A DNA stretch of 64,000 bases from Alphaproteobacteria bacterium (GCA_039980135.1 JBDXCV010000009.1:381854-445853), one strand, 5' to 3'; numbered from the stretch's first letter, positions 1-8,666 are shown. The notes: generated from the letters alone by a model not told the origin. Translations and numbers: made by a program.

Positions 1-1
1 C

Positions 2-2131
2 CGCGCACTCGTCCAGCTCGCCCGGCGCGACGACCGCGAATCCAGCTCCCGGATCGAGGAGATCGAAGCGGCCATCGATGCCGGGATCGAGGCGCTGCTG
101 GAGCGGGCCGAAATATCCGGCGACCCGTTCCGGGTCTCCGAACCCTTCGCCCGCCTGCACGCGGTCTGGACCAACGTGAAGCGAATCCGACGCGCCGGCG
201 ACGCGGCGACAACCGAGAACCCGCATCAGGGCATCGAGCGCGAGCTGGTGGACCTGAACCGGCACCTCGGAAACACGTCGAATCTGGCGGTCGATTCCGG
301 CCTCGAATCGACGCATCTGATCGACCTGGTGGTCATCGAACTGCCGCAGATGATCGCCCGGGTGAGCGAGGCGCGCAGCCGCGCGCTCAACATACTGGAA
401 AGCGGTCGCGAACCGACCTTGCGTGACCGCCAGCTCCTGAGCATTGACGATTGGGCGCTGCAGACCGCGCACGACAATCTTTTCTACGGCTTCAACATCG
501 CCGTCGGGGAGGACGGCGAGATTGCCCGCAACCTCACCCGCCAGTTCGAGGATTTCGACCGCGACACCAACAAGTTCCACCACTTCATCGCCAGCGGTGA
601 TTTCAACCGGCCGCCGGGCGAGGTTTTCGCCCTGGGCACATCCTCGATCGAGGCCAGTTTACGGCTCTACGACCAGATCCTTCCGGAACTCCGCCGCGTT
701 CTGGTCAAGCGCATGCGCGACCTGGAGAGCACCAAGCTCATCGCCATCGCGTCGGTGATCGCGGCATCGATCATCGCGGGCCTTTCCGGATGGCTGCTGC
801 TGCGTGGCCTGACCGGCCCCCTGCAGACCGAGGTCGCCGAGCGCCGCCGCGTGCAGGCCCGCCTGCGTGATCTCGCGGCGATCGTCGAACAGGCGGAAGA
901 TTCGATCCTGACCCTCTCGACAACCGGTGAACTGACCAGCTGGAACAAGGGCGCGGAGCGGCTCTATGGCTACACGGCGGAAGAGATCATCGGCAATGAT
1001 GTCAGCATCCTGTCGCCGGAAGGTTTCGAGCACGAAACCACCCAGCTGATGAAGGCGATGATGTCGGGCGCGCCGACGCCGACCCGCGAAACGATCCGGG
1101 TGCGCAAGGACGGCGAGCTGGTCGACGTGTCGCTGCGTTTCTCGCTCATTCGCAGTCAGGATGGCCATATCCGCGGCGCGGCGGTGATCGCGCGCGACAT
1201 TCGCGAGCGGAAAAAGGCCCAGGCGGAGATCTTCAACAAGGAAAAGATGCTGCAGACACGCATCGACCAGCTTCACGAGACGCAGGAAGAACTCCAGCAG
1301 CATCGCGATCGCCTGGAAGACAAGGTCCGCGAGCGCACGGCGGAGGTTCGCGAACAGGCCGCCCAGCTCGAAACGGCGCTCGAGAAAGAAAAGGATTTCA
1401 GCGCCCTCCAGCGCAAGTTCGTTTCGATGGCCTCCCATGAATTTCGCACACCGCTCGCCATCATCGACGGTGCCGCCCAACGCGTCGAACGTCGCATAGA
1501 CATCATCGAAGCGCCGGAACTGGAGAAACGCCTGTCGCGGATTCGCGGCGCGGTGCGCCGGATGCTGGCGCTGATCGAAAGCACCTTGTCCGCGTCACGT
1601 CTCGACGAGGGTCATGTCGAGTTGCGTTCGCAAATGATGGATCTGGCGGAACTCGTCCGCAATGTCTGCGAACGCCAGGCCGAACTCTCCGATGAGGTGG
1701 ATATTCACCTGGATCTGGAAGACCTGCCGGACGCGGTTGAGGCGGACGCGGCCCTTCTCGACCAGGTCTTCACGAACCTTCTTTCCAACGCCGTGAAATA
1801 CACACCGAACACGCCGCGCATATCGGTCATCGGCGCCCGCGAGGCCGACGGTTTTCTGACAATCGCGATCGCGGATAACGGCATCGGCATCCCCAAGGAC
1901 GAACTCTCGCGCCTGTTTGACCGGTTCTTCCGGGCCACCACGTCCGAGGGAATCGCGGGAACCGGCATTGGCCTGAACCTGGCCAGCGAACTCGTGGAAA
2001 TGCATGGCGGGAACATCACTGTCGAAAGCAATGTCGGCGTGGGGACAACCTTCACCGTGCGCCTGCCGGAACGCCGCCCCGATGCCCGCGGCGACTCCAG
2101 TTCACCCCTTGACGTCAACGCGGCCGCCTAG
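2..2131 (+). CDS. PAS-containing sensor histidine kinase (5' end outside window)
   Basis: Hybrid-free sensor kinase that should autophosphorylate and signal to the response regulator encoded 23 bp downstream. The frame is open from base 2, so the GTG at 176 is probably internal and the gene begins outside the window. In order: an N-terminal helical sensor region, a TM helix (about 737-805), a PAS domain (about 870-1200; SWNKGAERLYGY core), a coiled coil, a HisKA H-box with the phospho-accepting His at 1436-1438 (MASHEFRTPL), and an HATPase with an N box (FTNLLSNAVKYTP), G1 (DNGIGIP) and G2 (GTGIGLNLA). The signal sensed is not evident. The class is certain; only the N-terminus is missing. Confidence 0.95.
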   Translation, partial: RALVQLARRDDRESSSRIEEIEAAIDAGIEALLERAEISGDPFRVSEPFARLHAVWTNVKRIRRAGDAATTENPHQGIERELVDLNRHLGNTSNLAVDSGLESTHLIDLVVIELPQMIARVSEARSRALNILESGREPTLRDRQLLSIDDWALQTAHDNLFYGFNIAVGEDGEIARNLTRQFEDFDRDTNKFHHFIASGDFNRPPGEVFALGTSSIEASLRLYDQILPELRRVLVKRMRDLESTKLIAIASVIAASIIAGLSGWLLLRGLTGPLQTEVAERRRVQARLRDLAAIVEQAEDSILTLSTTGELTSWNKGAERLYGYTAEEIIGNDVSILSPEGFEHETTQLMKAMMSGAPTPTRETIRVRKDGELVDVSLRFSLIRSQDGHIRGAAVIARDIRERKKAQAEIFNKEKMLQTRIDQLHETQEELQQHRDRLEDKVRERTAEVREQAAQLETALEKEKDFSALQRKFVSMASHEFRTPLAIIDGAAQRVERRIDIIEAPELEKRLSRIRGAVRRMLALIESTLSASRLDEGHVELRSQMMDLAELVRNVCERQAELSDEVDIHLDLEDLPDAVEADAALLDQVFTNLLSNAVKYTPNTPRISVIGAREADGFLTIAIADNGIGIPKDELSRLFDRFFRATTSEGIAGTGIGLNLASELVEMHGGNITVESNVGVGTTFTVRLPERRPDARGDSSSPLDVNAAA

Positions 2132-2154
2132 ACGGCCGAACCGGGAAAACGCCC

Positions 2155-3024
2155 ATGACAAAAATCCTCTGTATCGAAGACGAAGCCGAGCTGCGCGAAG
2201 ATATTGTCGAAGAGTTGCGCGAAGCCGGTTACGACATGTTCGAAGCCGCCAACGGCCGCGTGGGCTACGACGCGATCGTCGCGCACAAGCCCGATCTGGT
2301 TCTCTGCGACGTGAACATGCCCGACATGAACGGGTATGAGCTCCTCACGAAGCTGCGCGACGCCCATGCGGAATATGACGACGTCCCGTTTGTGTTCCTG
2401 TCAGCCCTGGCCGACCGCAAGGACATCATTGCGGGCAAGAAACTTGGCGCCGACGACTACCTGACGAAGCCCGTAGATTTTGAAATGCTGCTGGTGACCG
2501 TCGAATCGCGCCTGCGCCAGATCGTGCGGATCAACCGGCACAAGGAAGAGCAGCTCGTGCGCCTCTACCGCGCCTTGTCCGGGACGCCGGAACCGGTCGA
2601 CGATCCCGCATCGGCCGTCATCGCCGGGAATCCCATGACCGTGGTCGCCGTCGTCGATGCGGAGTTCGATCTGTCGGAAATTCGCATGGCGGTCGAGGCC
2701 GGCGGCCACATGGTGATCGAGATGAACAGCGGCAAGCAGTTCCTCGATTGTCAGGAAAGCATCACCCCGGATCTGCTTCTGGTCTCGTTCAACACCAGCG
2801 ACATGCAGGCCCCGATGATGGTGCGGCTCCTGAAAAACGCGGCCTACCCGAAGGTGTTGATGATTCCGCCGTCGATGTCCGGCATGGACCGTTTCGATTC
2901 CCTGCCCGGCTTCGATGCCACCGTTCGCTGGCCGTGTCCGGCCGATGAACTCCAGCGACGCATCTCCGCGCTACAGGGGTCAATCGACGACCCGGAGGCC
3001 GACGACACCCGCCGGGCCGGCTAG
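2155..3024 (+). CDS. Response regulator: receiver plus degenerate second receiver-like domain
   Basis: Partner of the preceding kinase. Residues 1-120 are a canonical receiver: acidic pair E8-D9, phospho-acceptor D52 in LVLCDVNMPDMNG, switch S83 and K105. There is no DNA-binding or enzymatic output domain. Instead residues about 155-275 look like a second receiver in which PDLLLVSFNTSDM aligns with the PDLVLCDVNMPDM stretch, placing S211 where the phosphorylatable Asp should be. The protein may therefore act through protein-protein contacts or dimerisation. It meets the next gene tail to tail with no gap. The receiver is certain; the pseudo-receiver reading is inference from pattern only. Confidence 0.93.
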   Translation: MTKILCIEDEAELREDIVEELREAGYDMFEAANGRVGYDAIVAHKPDLVLCDVNMPDMNGYELLTKLRDAHAEYDDVPFVFLSALADRKDIIAGKKLGADDYLTKPVDFEMLLVTVESRLRQIVRINRHKEEQLVRLYRALSGTPEPVDDPASAVIAGNPMTVVAVVDAEFDLSEIRMAVEAGGHMVIEMNSGKQFLDCQESITPDLLLVSFNTSDMQAPMMVRLLKNAAYPKVLMIPPSMSGMDRFDSLPGFDATVRWPCPADELQRRISALQGSIDDPEADDTRRAG

Positions 3025-4107
3025 CTAGACGGCAAACTTCTCAAGCGCGCCGGGTTTAAGCGTCAGCCCCAGCCCCGGGCCGTCCGGCAGCACCACGGCA
3101 CCCTCTTCAACAACAAGCGGGTCGGTGAACAATTCCTCCCACCACTCCATATGCTCCAGCATCAGCGCGTGGGGCTGGGCCGCCAGCACATGGCCCGAGG
3201 CTTCCGTGAACAGGTGCGACGACACCGGCTGATCGTATGCGGCGCACAGCGCGCAGGTATTCAGGTAATCCGTGATCCCGCCCATCCGCTGCAGATCCGG
3301 CATCAGCACGTCCGCCGCGCGCACATCCAGATGCTGCTTCATCGCCGCCGAGCCGTAGGCCGTCTCGCCGGTCGCCACCCGCATATCCAGCGCCGCGGTG
3401 ATCCGCGCGCAGCCTTCGATGTCGGTATAGTAGACCGGCTCCTCGAGCCAGAAGATGTCCAGCGCCTCGAATTCGCGTCCGGCCCGGATCGCGACCGATT
3501 CCGGCCACGCCTGGTTGGCGTCAACCATCAGAGTAATGTCCGGCCCCACCGCCGCGCGCACCTCGCGGACCCGCTCGACATCCTTCATGAAATCCGCCTG
3601 TCCGACACGCACCTTCATGGCCCGGTGGCCGTCATTCACCAGTTCCAGCGCCTCCGCGGTGAGCGCATCGATCGACCGGTCCAGCCAAAGGGCGGACGAC
3701 GCATAGGTCTGGACCCGCGTCCTGGCCCCGCCGAGATGGCGGTACAGCGGCACGTCGGCAGCCAGCGCCGCCAGCTCCCAGCACGCCGTGTCGATACCCG
3801 ACAGCGCGATCATCGACGCCCCGGCGTGACCGAGGAAATTCATGTCCTTCCACGCCATGGCATGATTGTCCCGCACCGCGCGCGGGTCGCGGCCCGTGTA
3901 CAGCGCGGCCAGATCTTCCGCCAGCAGCGCCAGCACATCGGCCTTGCGTTCCTCGAAGGCGAAACACCAGCCCATGCCCGTCAGCCCCGCATCCGTGCGC
4001 ATCTGCACAAGCACCGTGTGGGCGTGGGAGAAATCGTGGAACGAGGTGCGGATCGGACGGCGCATCGGCACCGCCAGGCGGGTGATCTCTGTTTTGGTGA
4101 TCTTCAT
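3025..4107 (-). CDS. Mandelate racemase/muconate lactonizing family enzyme (enolase superfamily)
   Basis: Divalent-metal enzyme acting on a carboxylate by alpha-proton abstraction, probably a sugar-acid dehydratase or racemase. Seen: metal ligands in MVDANQAW, FWLEEPV and ATGETA; a C-terminal Asp/His dyad (MPDLQRMGG, SSHLFTEASG) typical of the MR subgroup. The usual KxK is KVR (K165, R167), so the second catalytic lysine is replaced, which favours one-sided chemistry such as dehydration. I chose ATG 4107 (MKITKTEI), with GGGGC upstream; the ATG at 4134 lacks a ribosome site. Divergent from the ketopantoate reductase gene, sharing a 74-bp promoter region. Substrate unknown. Confidence 0.9.
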   Translation of the reverse strand: MKITKTEITRLAVPMRRPIRTSFHDFSHAHTVLVQMRTDAGLTGMGWCFAFEERKADVLALLAEDLAALYTGRDPRAVRDNHAMAWKDMNFLGHAGASMIALSGIDTACWELAALAADVPLYRHLGGARTRVQTYASSALWLDRSIDALTAEALELVNDGHRAMKVRVGQADFMKDVERVREVRAAVGPDITLMVDANQAWPESVAIRAGREFEALDIFWLEEPVYYTDIEGCARITAALDMRVATGETAYGSAAMKQHLDVRAADVLMPDLQRMGGITDYLNTCALCAAYDQPVSSHLFTEASGHVLAAQPHALMLEHMEWWEELFTDPLVVEEGAVVLPDGPGLGLTLKPGALEKFAV

Positions 4108-4181
4108 ATTGGTGCCCCGGACGGCTCGTTTCACATCGGAATGATCGGCTACAATAACCGAAGCACGGGGAGGTGCGGGGC

Positions 4182-5114
4182 ATGAAGTTTCTGATTCTGG
4201 GGGCCGGCGCGATCGGCGGCTATGTCGGGGGACGGCTTACCGAGGCCGGGCGCGACGTCACGTTCCTGGTTCGCGACGCGACGCGCGAACGGCTGGCGCG
4301 CGACGGGCTGCGCATCGAGAGCACCTACGGCGATTTCGCGGGACCGGTGAAAACCATCCGGCAGGCCGAGCTGACGCCGGACTACGACCTCATTCTCCTC
4401 ACCTGCAAGGCCTACGATCTCGACGACGCGATCGCCGCGATCGCGCCCGGCGTCGGCCCGGACACCATGGTCTTCCCGATTCTCAACGGGCTCGACCACA
4501 TCCGGATACTCAACGACCGGTTCGGTGCCGATCATGTCCTCGCGGGCACGGTGAAGATTTCCGCCGCCCGGATGCCCGACGGCACGATCAAGCATATGAA
4601 CGACTGGCGCTGGCTGAATTTCGGCGAGCAGGCCGGCGGCATCACCGACCGGGTCAGCGCACTCCGCGCTGCACTCGAAGGAGCAAAAGGCCTCGAACCC
4701 GTGGCGCTGGAGAACGCCATGGCGGAGATGTGGGAGAAGATGGTCCATCTCGCGTCGGCCGCCGGCATGACCACGCTGATGCGCGCCAATGTCGGACAGA
4801 TCGTGCGCACGCAGGAGGGCGCGGCCCTGTTCCGGCATTTCCTCGAGACAACCGCCGAGGTCGCCAAACGCTCGGGCTACCCGCCGAGCGACGCCTTCTT
4901 GGAAAATTACCGGGCGCTGTTCGCGGACCCGGACTCCGGATACGTCACCTCCATGCTGCGTGATATCGAGGCGGGGAACCGCTCGGAAGGCGAGCATATC
5001 CTCGGCATGCTGCTGCGGACGGCCCGCGAGGTCGGCATCGACGACCCGCTGCTCGCCACGGCCTATGCCGGCGTTAAGGCCTACGAGGCCCGCCAATCCG
5101 ATGGCGGGCTCTAG
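4182..5114 (+). CDS. panE: 2-dehydropantoate 2-reductase family oxidoreductase
   Basis: NADPH-dependent reductase of the ketopantoate reductase family, 310 aa, normal length. The Rossmann motif is at the N-terminus (FLILGAGAIGGYVGG), followed by the helical ApbA C-terminal domain with the family's ENAMAEMWEKM lysine region, where K is a catalytic residue. ATG 4182 has GGGAGG 8 bp upstream; the in-frame GTG at 4173 overlaps that site and is unlikely. The location beside a sugar-acid type enolase enzyme, not with panB/panC, leaves open that the true substrate is another 2-keto acid. Confidence 0.85.
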   Translation: MKFLILGAGAIGGYVGGRLTEAGRDVTFLVRDATRERLARDGLRIESTYGDFAGPVKTIRQAELTPDYDLILLTCKAYDLDDAIAAIAPGVGPDTMVFPILNGLDHIRILNDRFGADHVLAGTVKISAARMPDGTIKHMNDWRWLNFGEQAGGITDRVSALRAALEGAKGLEPVALENAMAEMWEKMVHLASAAGMTTLMRANVGQIVRTQEGAALFRHFLETTAEVAKRSGYPPSDAFLENYRALFADPDSGYVTSMLRDIEAGNRSEGEHILGMLLRTAREVGIDDPLLATAYAGVKAYEARQSDGGL

Positions 5115-5121
5115 GCTTCCA

Positions 5122-5718
5122 TCAGGCTAGTCTTGTCGCGCGGGCGGCAGCGGAGTTCCTGTCGCCGCGCCCATAGGCCTCTGCCAACGCGTCCAGCCCG
5201 CGCAGCAGCGCCGCCCGCTCGATCGCGTCGGCCTTGCCCAGCGACCCGGCCTTGGCGCGCCAGAACCAGGCGGGCAGCCGATGCTCGACGCTTACCCGGC
5301 GCGTCTCCGACCAGGCAAGCCGTCCCGCATTGCGCAAAACATTGTCGCCGCGCGCGAAGATGTCCCGCGCCCGCGCATCCGCGTCGGGATAGAGATTGGC
5401 GCCGCCGGCGTTCATCCCCGTGAGCCCGCTGGCATAGCGCTGATAAATATGGGTGTAGGGCGTCGGCTTCCCGAAGGCCCGCCAGCGCATCACCGTATAG
5501 ACCCAGCCGGCATCCATCTGCGCCTGGGTGATATGCCCCGACAGGCGGAGAATTCCGAGCGGGTCCCCGGATCGGGGATCGCGTGCGCCGTCCGCGCCAA
5601 CAACAAGCGCGCGTCGGGCATAGAATTCCGGTGTCCCGGCATCGGCCGGGCGGCGTTCGCGCCGCGTGGTCTTGCGGCGTACTGCATCCAGCTTCCGTTT
5701 CCGGCCCGCACGCGCCAT
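5122..5718 (-). CDS. Hypothetical protein of island operon, possibly phage-derived
   Basis: 198-aa basic protein starting MARAGRKRKLDAVRRK with an Arg/Lys-rich N-terminus, which suits nucleic-acid binding; I do not recognise a family. The ATG at 5718 lies 4 bp after the stop of the upstream HTH-type gene and has GGCGGAG 7 bp before it, so the two are co-translated. The frame opens further upstream but that part overlaps the other gene and looks like shadow. Divergent organisation against an S24 repressor suggests a control-region gene of a decayed prophage or integrated element. Function unknown. Confidence 0.6.
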   Translation of the reverse strand: MARAGRKRKLDAVRRKTTRRERRPADAGTPEFYARRALVVGADGARDPRSGDPLGILRLSGHITQAQMDAGWVYTVMRWRAFGKPTPYTHIYQRYASGLTGMNAGGANLYPDADARARDIFARGDNVLRNAGRLAWSETRRVSVEHRLPAWFWRAKAGSLGKADAIERAALLRGLDALAEAYGRGDRNSAAARATRLA

Positions 5719-5722
5719 CCGG

Positions 5723-6088
5723 TTACTCCGCCGCCTGATACAGCGGGACCGGCTCCAGCATCCACGGCTGCACCTGCCCCCGGGCCCGCACGGTCCGTGC
5801 AGCCGGCTCGTGGCCCCAATCCTCATACTCGCGACCGGCATAGAGCCGGCGCATCGCCGTCTTGGTGATCCGGCTGCCGGCACGTTGTTCGCGCACCCGC
5901 GCGCGTTTCTTGCGCGGCAATGCCGCCACCCCGAACTTCATGCGCTGCCCATAGATGCTGGCGCGGCTCAGGCCGAGCAGCCGGGCGATCTCCAGATCGG
6001 TCCCCACGGCCCGTTGCCAGGCCAGCATTTCCTCATCGGATCGCGGCGGCCATTGCAGGTCCGGCCGGTTGCGGCGAAATTTCGACAT
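5723..6088 (-). CDS. Small helix-turn-helix protein divergent from the S24 repressor
   Basis: 121-aa basic protein. Residues about 30-50 (TDLEIARLLGLSRASIYGQR) form a likely helix-turn-helix, followed by a highly basic segment. Start chosen at ATG 6088 with AAGGGGAG upstream; the earlier ATG at 6151 has none. It is the first gene of the leftward pair and faces the CI/S24-type repressor gene across 190 bp, like the early-gene arrangement of temperate phages. Likely a DNA-binding regulator or packaging/replication accessory; the family was not recognised. Confidence 0.65.
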   Translation of the reverse strand: MSKFRRNRPDLQWPPRSDEEMLAWQRAVGTDLEIARLLGLSRASIYGQRMKFGVAALPRKKRARVREQRAGSRITKTAMRRLYAGREYEDWGHEPAARTVRARGQVQPWMLEPVPLYQAAE

Positions 6089-6278
6089 GGCTTGTCTCCC
6101 CTTGTTAAACTGCAAACGCAGATGAGAACGAATCGTGAACACTTTACGCATTTTGCCGCCCGATGCATGCGAAATTTCCGATCACGGTGGACAACTCAAC
6201 GCGATCGGAATGTTGTGTTTTTCACATTGCGCATGCAACTTAAAACATGATAATTTCGCAACTTCCTGAAATCGCAAC
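6089..6278. promoter_or_regulatory. Divergent control region with TTGC/GCAA-type half-sites
   Basis: 190 bp between the leftward operon and the repressor. It is AT-richer than the flanks. It holds CTGC-AAAC-GCAG (6110-6121), TTGC-GCAT-GCAA (6227-6238) and two direct TCGCAAC copies (6256-6262 and 6272-6278), the second touching the repressor start. A related TGCG-N5-CGCA lies downstream of the repressor at 7008-7020. These are candidate operators for the S24 repressor, inferred by position and symmetry only. Confidence 0.5.
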
Positions 6279-6968
6279 ATGTTCGCAGCCATGGAACTCG
6301 ATTGGATACGCGACGGGCTGACCAAGCCCGGCAAGACCCAGCGCGGTCTCGCCGCCGCCCTCGGTGTCGATCCGTCGGCAATCAGCCGGCTGCTTGCCGG
6401 CACCCGTCAGCTGCGCGCCGCCGAACTGCCCGTCGTCGCGGCTTATCTGGAGTCCGGGATTCCATCCGGCCTCACACCGGAATCTGCCGCATCGGCGGGC
6501 ATACGCACGGCCGCACCCGTTCGCCCGGCCGGGTTCGGCTCTCGGGACCTACCGGTGATGGGCACTGCGGTCGGCGGATCCGTCGGGAAATCCGGCGGAG
6601 AATCAGACGGCATGTTCCTGATGAACGGCGAAATCCAGGACTATGTGGAGCGGCCGCCATCCCTGCGTGGTGTGGCCAGCGCCTATGCCGTCTATGTGTC
6701 CGACACCTCCATGGTGCCCCGCTACTTCCCCGGCGAGACCCTGCATGTCCATCCCGGCCGCGCGGTCGTGAACGGCGACGACACCTTCGTCGTCGTCCAG
6801 CTCCGGCCCGACGCCGAGGGTGAGCCGCCCCGCGCCCTGGTCAAACAGTTTCTCCGGCGGACCGCCGAGACCCTGTATCTGAAGCAGTTCAATCCGGCGA
6901 TACAGCTTGAATTTCCCCGCGATCAGGTCGAGAGCCTGCACCTGATTATCTGGGCCGGGCGGGGATAG
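6279..6968 (+). CDS. XRE-family S24 (CI/LexA-like) repressor
   Basis: 229-aa phage-type repressor. The N-terminal XRE helix-turn-helix (KTQRGLAAALGVDPSAISRL) is followed by a linker and a C-terminal S24 peptidase-like fold with Ser in SDTSMVPRYFPGE and Lys in RALVKQFLRR, the two catalytic positions. I see no clear Ala-Gly or Cys-Gly cleavage site, only GTAVGG, so self-cleavage is uncertain. The ATG at 6279 has no ribosome site and abuts an operator-like repeat, so the mRNA may be leaderless as for lambda cI; ATG 6291 is an alternative. It probably represses itself and the divergent pair. Confidence 0.88.
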   Translation: MFAAMELDWIRDGLTKPGKTQRGLAAALGVDPSAISRLLAGTRQLRAAELPVVAAYLESGIPSGLTPESAASAGIRTAAPVRPAGFGSRDLPVMGTAVGGSVGKSGGESDGMFLMNGEIQDYVERPPSLRGVASAYAVYVSDTSMVPRYFPGETLHVHPGRAVVNGDDTFVVVQLRPDAEGEPPRALVKQFLRRTAETLYLKQFNPAIQLEFPRDQVESLHLIIWAGRG

Positions 6969-7142
6969 GGACACTCCGGGGACCGGCATCTCGGGCTTGC
7001 AAAAACTTGCGTTTTTCGCATTATCTGGGCGATTATATAGATGACACACGCAGATTCAGAACATCTCGCGGATCGTCGCGATTCGGCAGAAGTGGTATGT
7101 CTTTTCTCAACTACCCGTGGGGGGTGTGATGAGGAACGGAAG

Positions 7143-8024
7143 ATGTACCGCGTAAATCAGTATGAATTTATTGAGATGGGCAAGGCGTTCTTCCGCCTGC
7201 GCTCGTTAAGAGAGGGGGTGTCTCTAGAAGATGCGATAGCGCCGCTCATGACGGCGATGACCCATCTCAGAGATCTTTTAGAGGGCAAGCCCGTTTCGGT
7301 TATGCATTGCAGGCACGATGCAACGGAGCTCCTCGGAAAGCTGGAGGCGTTTCATAGAGAAAACTACCTCAGGCCGGGGACCGATGAATGGGACGGCGAA
7401 AAGAATTGGGACGACCAGGTGCCGTCCCATCATTTTTGGGGGTTTCACAGTCTAATCGACCGGTTTGAGCATAATCTGGCAGCGGAATTGCGCGGTTCTC
7501 CGACGTACCAAGTCGCCGACGTGGGAATCTTCAATACGTCGTCATTGGTTGACACTGCCGAGGACCACATCCCTGTTGATCTTAGATCAATGGTTAGTGA
7601 GGATGCCAAACGAGAACTGAATCTCGCGGGCAAGGCCATAGCGTACGGATTGGCCACTGCTGCGGGTTTTCACGTGCTGCGCGCCACTGAGTTGGTGCTG
7701 GAAGACTACTACCGGACCTTTGCTGGCCCTGATGCCAGGCCCTGCAAAAGCTGGCACGACTACATCACGCAGTTGACCGAGTGGGCGGAAAGCGACGCAC
7801 CGATCCGCCCTGAGAGGAAGACGGTTCGGAACCTTGACCAGATGCGTGATTTGGATCGAAATCCTGTGATGCATCCGCGCGAAACGTACACAGAGAGCAA
7901 GGCCGTCGAGATGTTCAATAATGGCACCACCGCGATCATGGCGATGGCTCGCGAGATGCAGAGCAACGTGCCGGAGTTGCCTTTGTTGGTGGTTGAGAAT
8001 GCCGAAGCAGAAGCCGGAGAGTAA
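7143..8024 (+). CDS. HEPN-motif protein of the accessory island
   Basis: 293-aa soluble protein of no family I can name. Near its C-terminus it has R239-N-P-V-M-H244, the R-N-x3-H form of the RX4-6H ribonuclease motif of HEPN domains. It is preceded by a helical stretch (GFHVLRATELVLEDYYR) like the alpha-helical part of Abi-type HEPN proteins. HEPN RNases are common in toxin-antitoxin and phage-defence systems. ATG 7143 has GAGGA about 8 bp upstream; the longer frame from 7041 is less likely. Its last 26 bp overlap a 50-aa gene. Composition is clearly more AT-rich than the core genes, consistent with transfer. RNase activity is inference. Confidence 0.72.
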   Translation: MYRVNQYEFIEMGKAFFRLRSLREGVSLEDAIAPLMTAMTHLRDLLEGKPVSVMHCRHDATELLGKLEAFHRENYLRPGTDEWDGEKNWDDQVPSHHFWGFHSLIDRFEHNLAAELRGSPTYQVADVGIFNTSSLVDTAEDHIPVDLRSMVSEDAKRELNLAGKAIAYGLATAAGFHVLRATELVLEDYYRTFAGPDARPCKSWHDYITQLTEWAESDAPIRPERKTVRNLDQMRDLDRNPVMHPRETYTESKAVEMFNNGTTAIMAMAREMQSNVPELPLLVVENAEAEAGE

Positions 8025-8151
8025 ATCACTCCCCGCTGACGAACAGAGTCAGCGCGAGGATGAAGTGTTAAGGCGGATGCTGAACACGCCGCCGAAGCCG
8101 CACAAGGAAGGCGGGCGACCCGATAAGCCGCCCGCCCCCAAAGACTCGTGA
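7999..8151 (+). CDS. Small protein overlapping the HEPN gene
   Basis: 50-aa hydrophilic protein beginning MPKQKPESKS and containing RMLNTPPKPHK, a motif I have seen in short alphaproteobacterial proteins of unassigned function. It starts inside the 3' end of the HEPN-motif gene in the +1 frame, so it is probably translationally coupled. By position and size it could be an antitoxin or partner, but nothing in the sequence proves that. There is no obvious folded domain; Pro and Lys are abundant. Confidence 0.6.
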   Translation: MPKQKPESKSLPADEQSQREDEVLRRMLNTPPKPHKEGGRPDKPPAPKDS

Positions 8152-8199
8152 TTGGCCTCATATGGCGTCTGCTAGAGCCTCGCGTAGAGGCGGCGATAA

Positions 8200-8598
8200 C
8201 TAACCGCCTAATAGACCTTTGCCGCGCCCTTGAAGCCCGAGGCCAAATAGCCCCGTTGACCCCGTCAACCCCGATGTTGAGGTGCGCAACTGTTCATTGG
8301 CTGGAGGATTATAGAACTCAATCATATCCTTCTCCGCAGTGCGGCGAACAGCCTCGCTGCCCGGAAGGTGCATCGCCAGAATGACGGTCGCTCCATATCG
8401 TTGCGATTCGGCCCACTTATCGTGAGATGGCCCCGGTTTGCGAGACGCAAAGCTGTTTGTTTGCCCGATGTATTTTGGGATGCCTTCCGGCGTCACAAAG
8501 GCGTAGATGCCCGCGACATGCCTCCATTGGCCGTTTGCCAAACAAATTTCGAACGTGTACGTTTTTCCGGTAATTCCGGTCAGGGTAGTTGTCTGCAT
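8200..8598 (-). CDS. Small GIY-YIG nuclease-domain protein
   Basis: 132-aa protein with the two family strands AGIYAFV (about 30-36) and KYIGQTN (about 42-48), followed by a conserved-looking Arg and Glu region and a glycine-rich tail. Single-domain GIY-YIG proteins of this size are usually phage or mobile-element nucleases, or mobile-element passengers. It is encoded convergently with the HEPN pair. The start at 8598 has only a weak purine-rich upstream site. The glycine-rich C-terminus (last 25 residues) is low-complexity and may be degenerate. Confidence 0.75.
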   Translation of the reverse strand: MQTTTLTGITGKTYTFEICLANGQWRHVAGIYAFVTPEGIPKYIGQTNSFASRKPGPSHDKWAESQRYGATVILAMHLPGSEAVRRTAEKDMIEFYNPPANEQLRTSTSGLTGSTGLFGLGLQGRGKGLLGG

Positions 8599-8624
8599 TG
8601 ATTTCTACTTTCGATTGGTTGCTA

Positions 8625-8666
8625 AGAAGCCGCCCCGCCAGATGTCCAAATCTTGGGGCGGCTTCT
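8625..8666. repeat. Perfect 12-bp inverted repeat, 18-nt loop
   Basis: AGAAGCCGCCCC (8625-8636) and GGGGCGGCTTCT (8655-8666) pair perfectly around 18 nt. A short A/T-rich stretch follows on the right (TCTATTATA), so it could act as a terminator for plus-strand transcription, or be the end of a mobile remnant. It lies 27 bp upstream of the GIY-YIG start. Confidence 0.6.
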
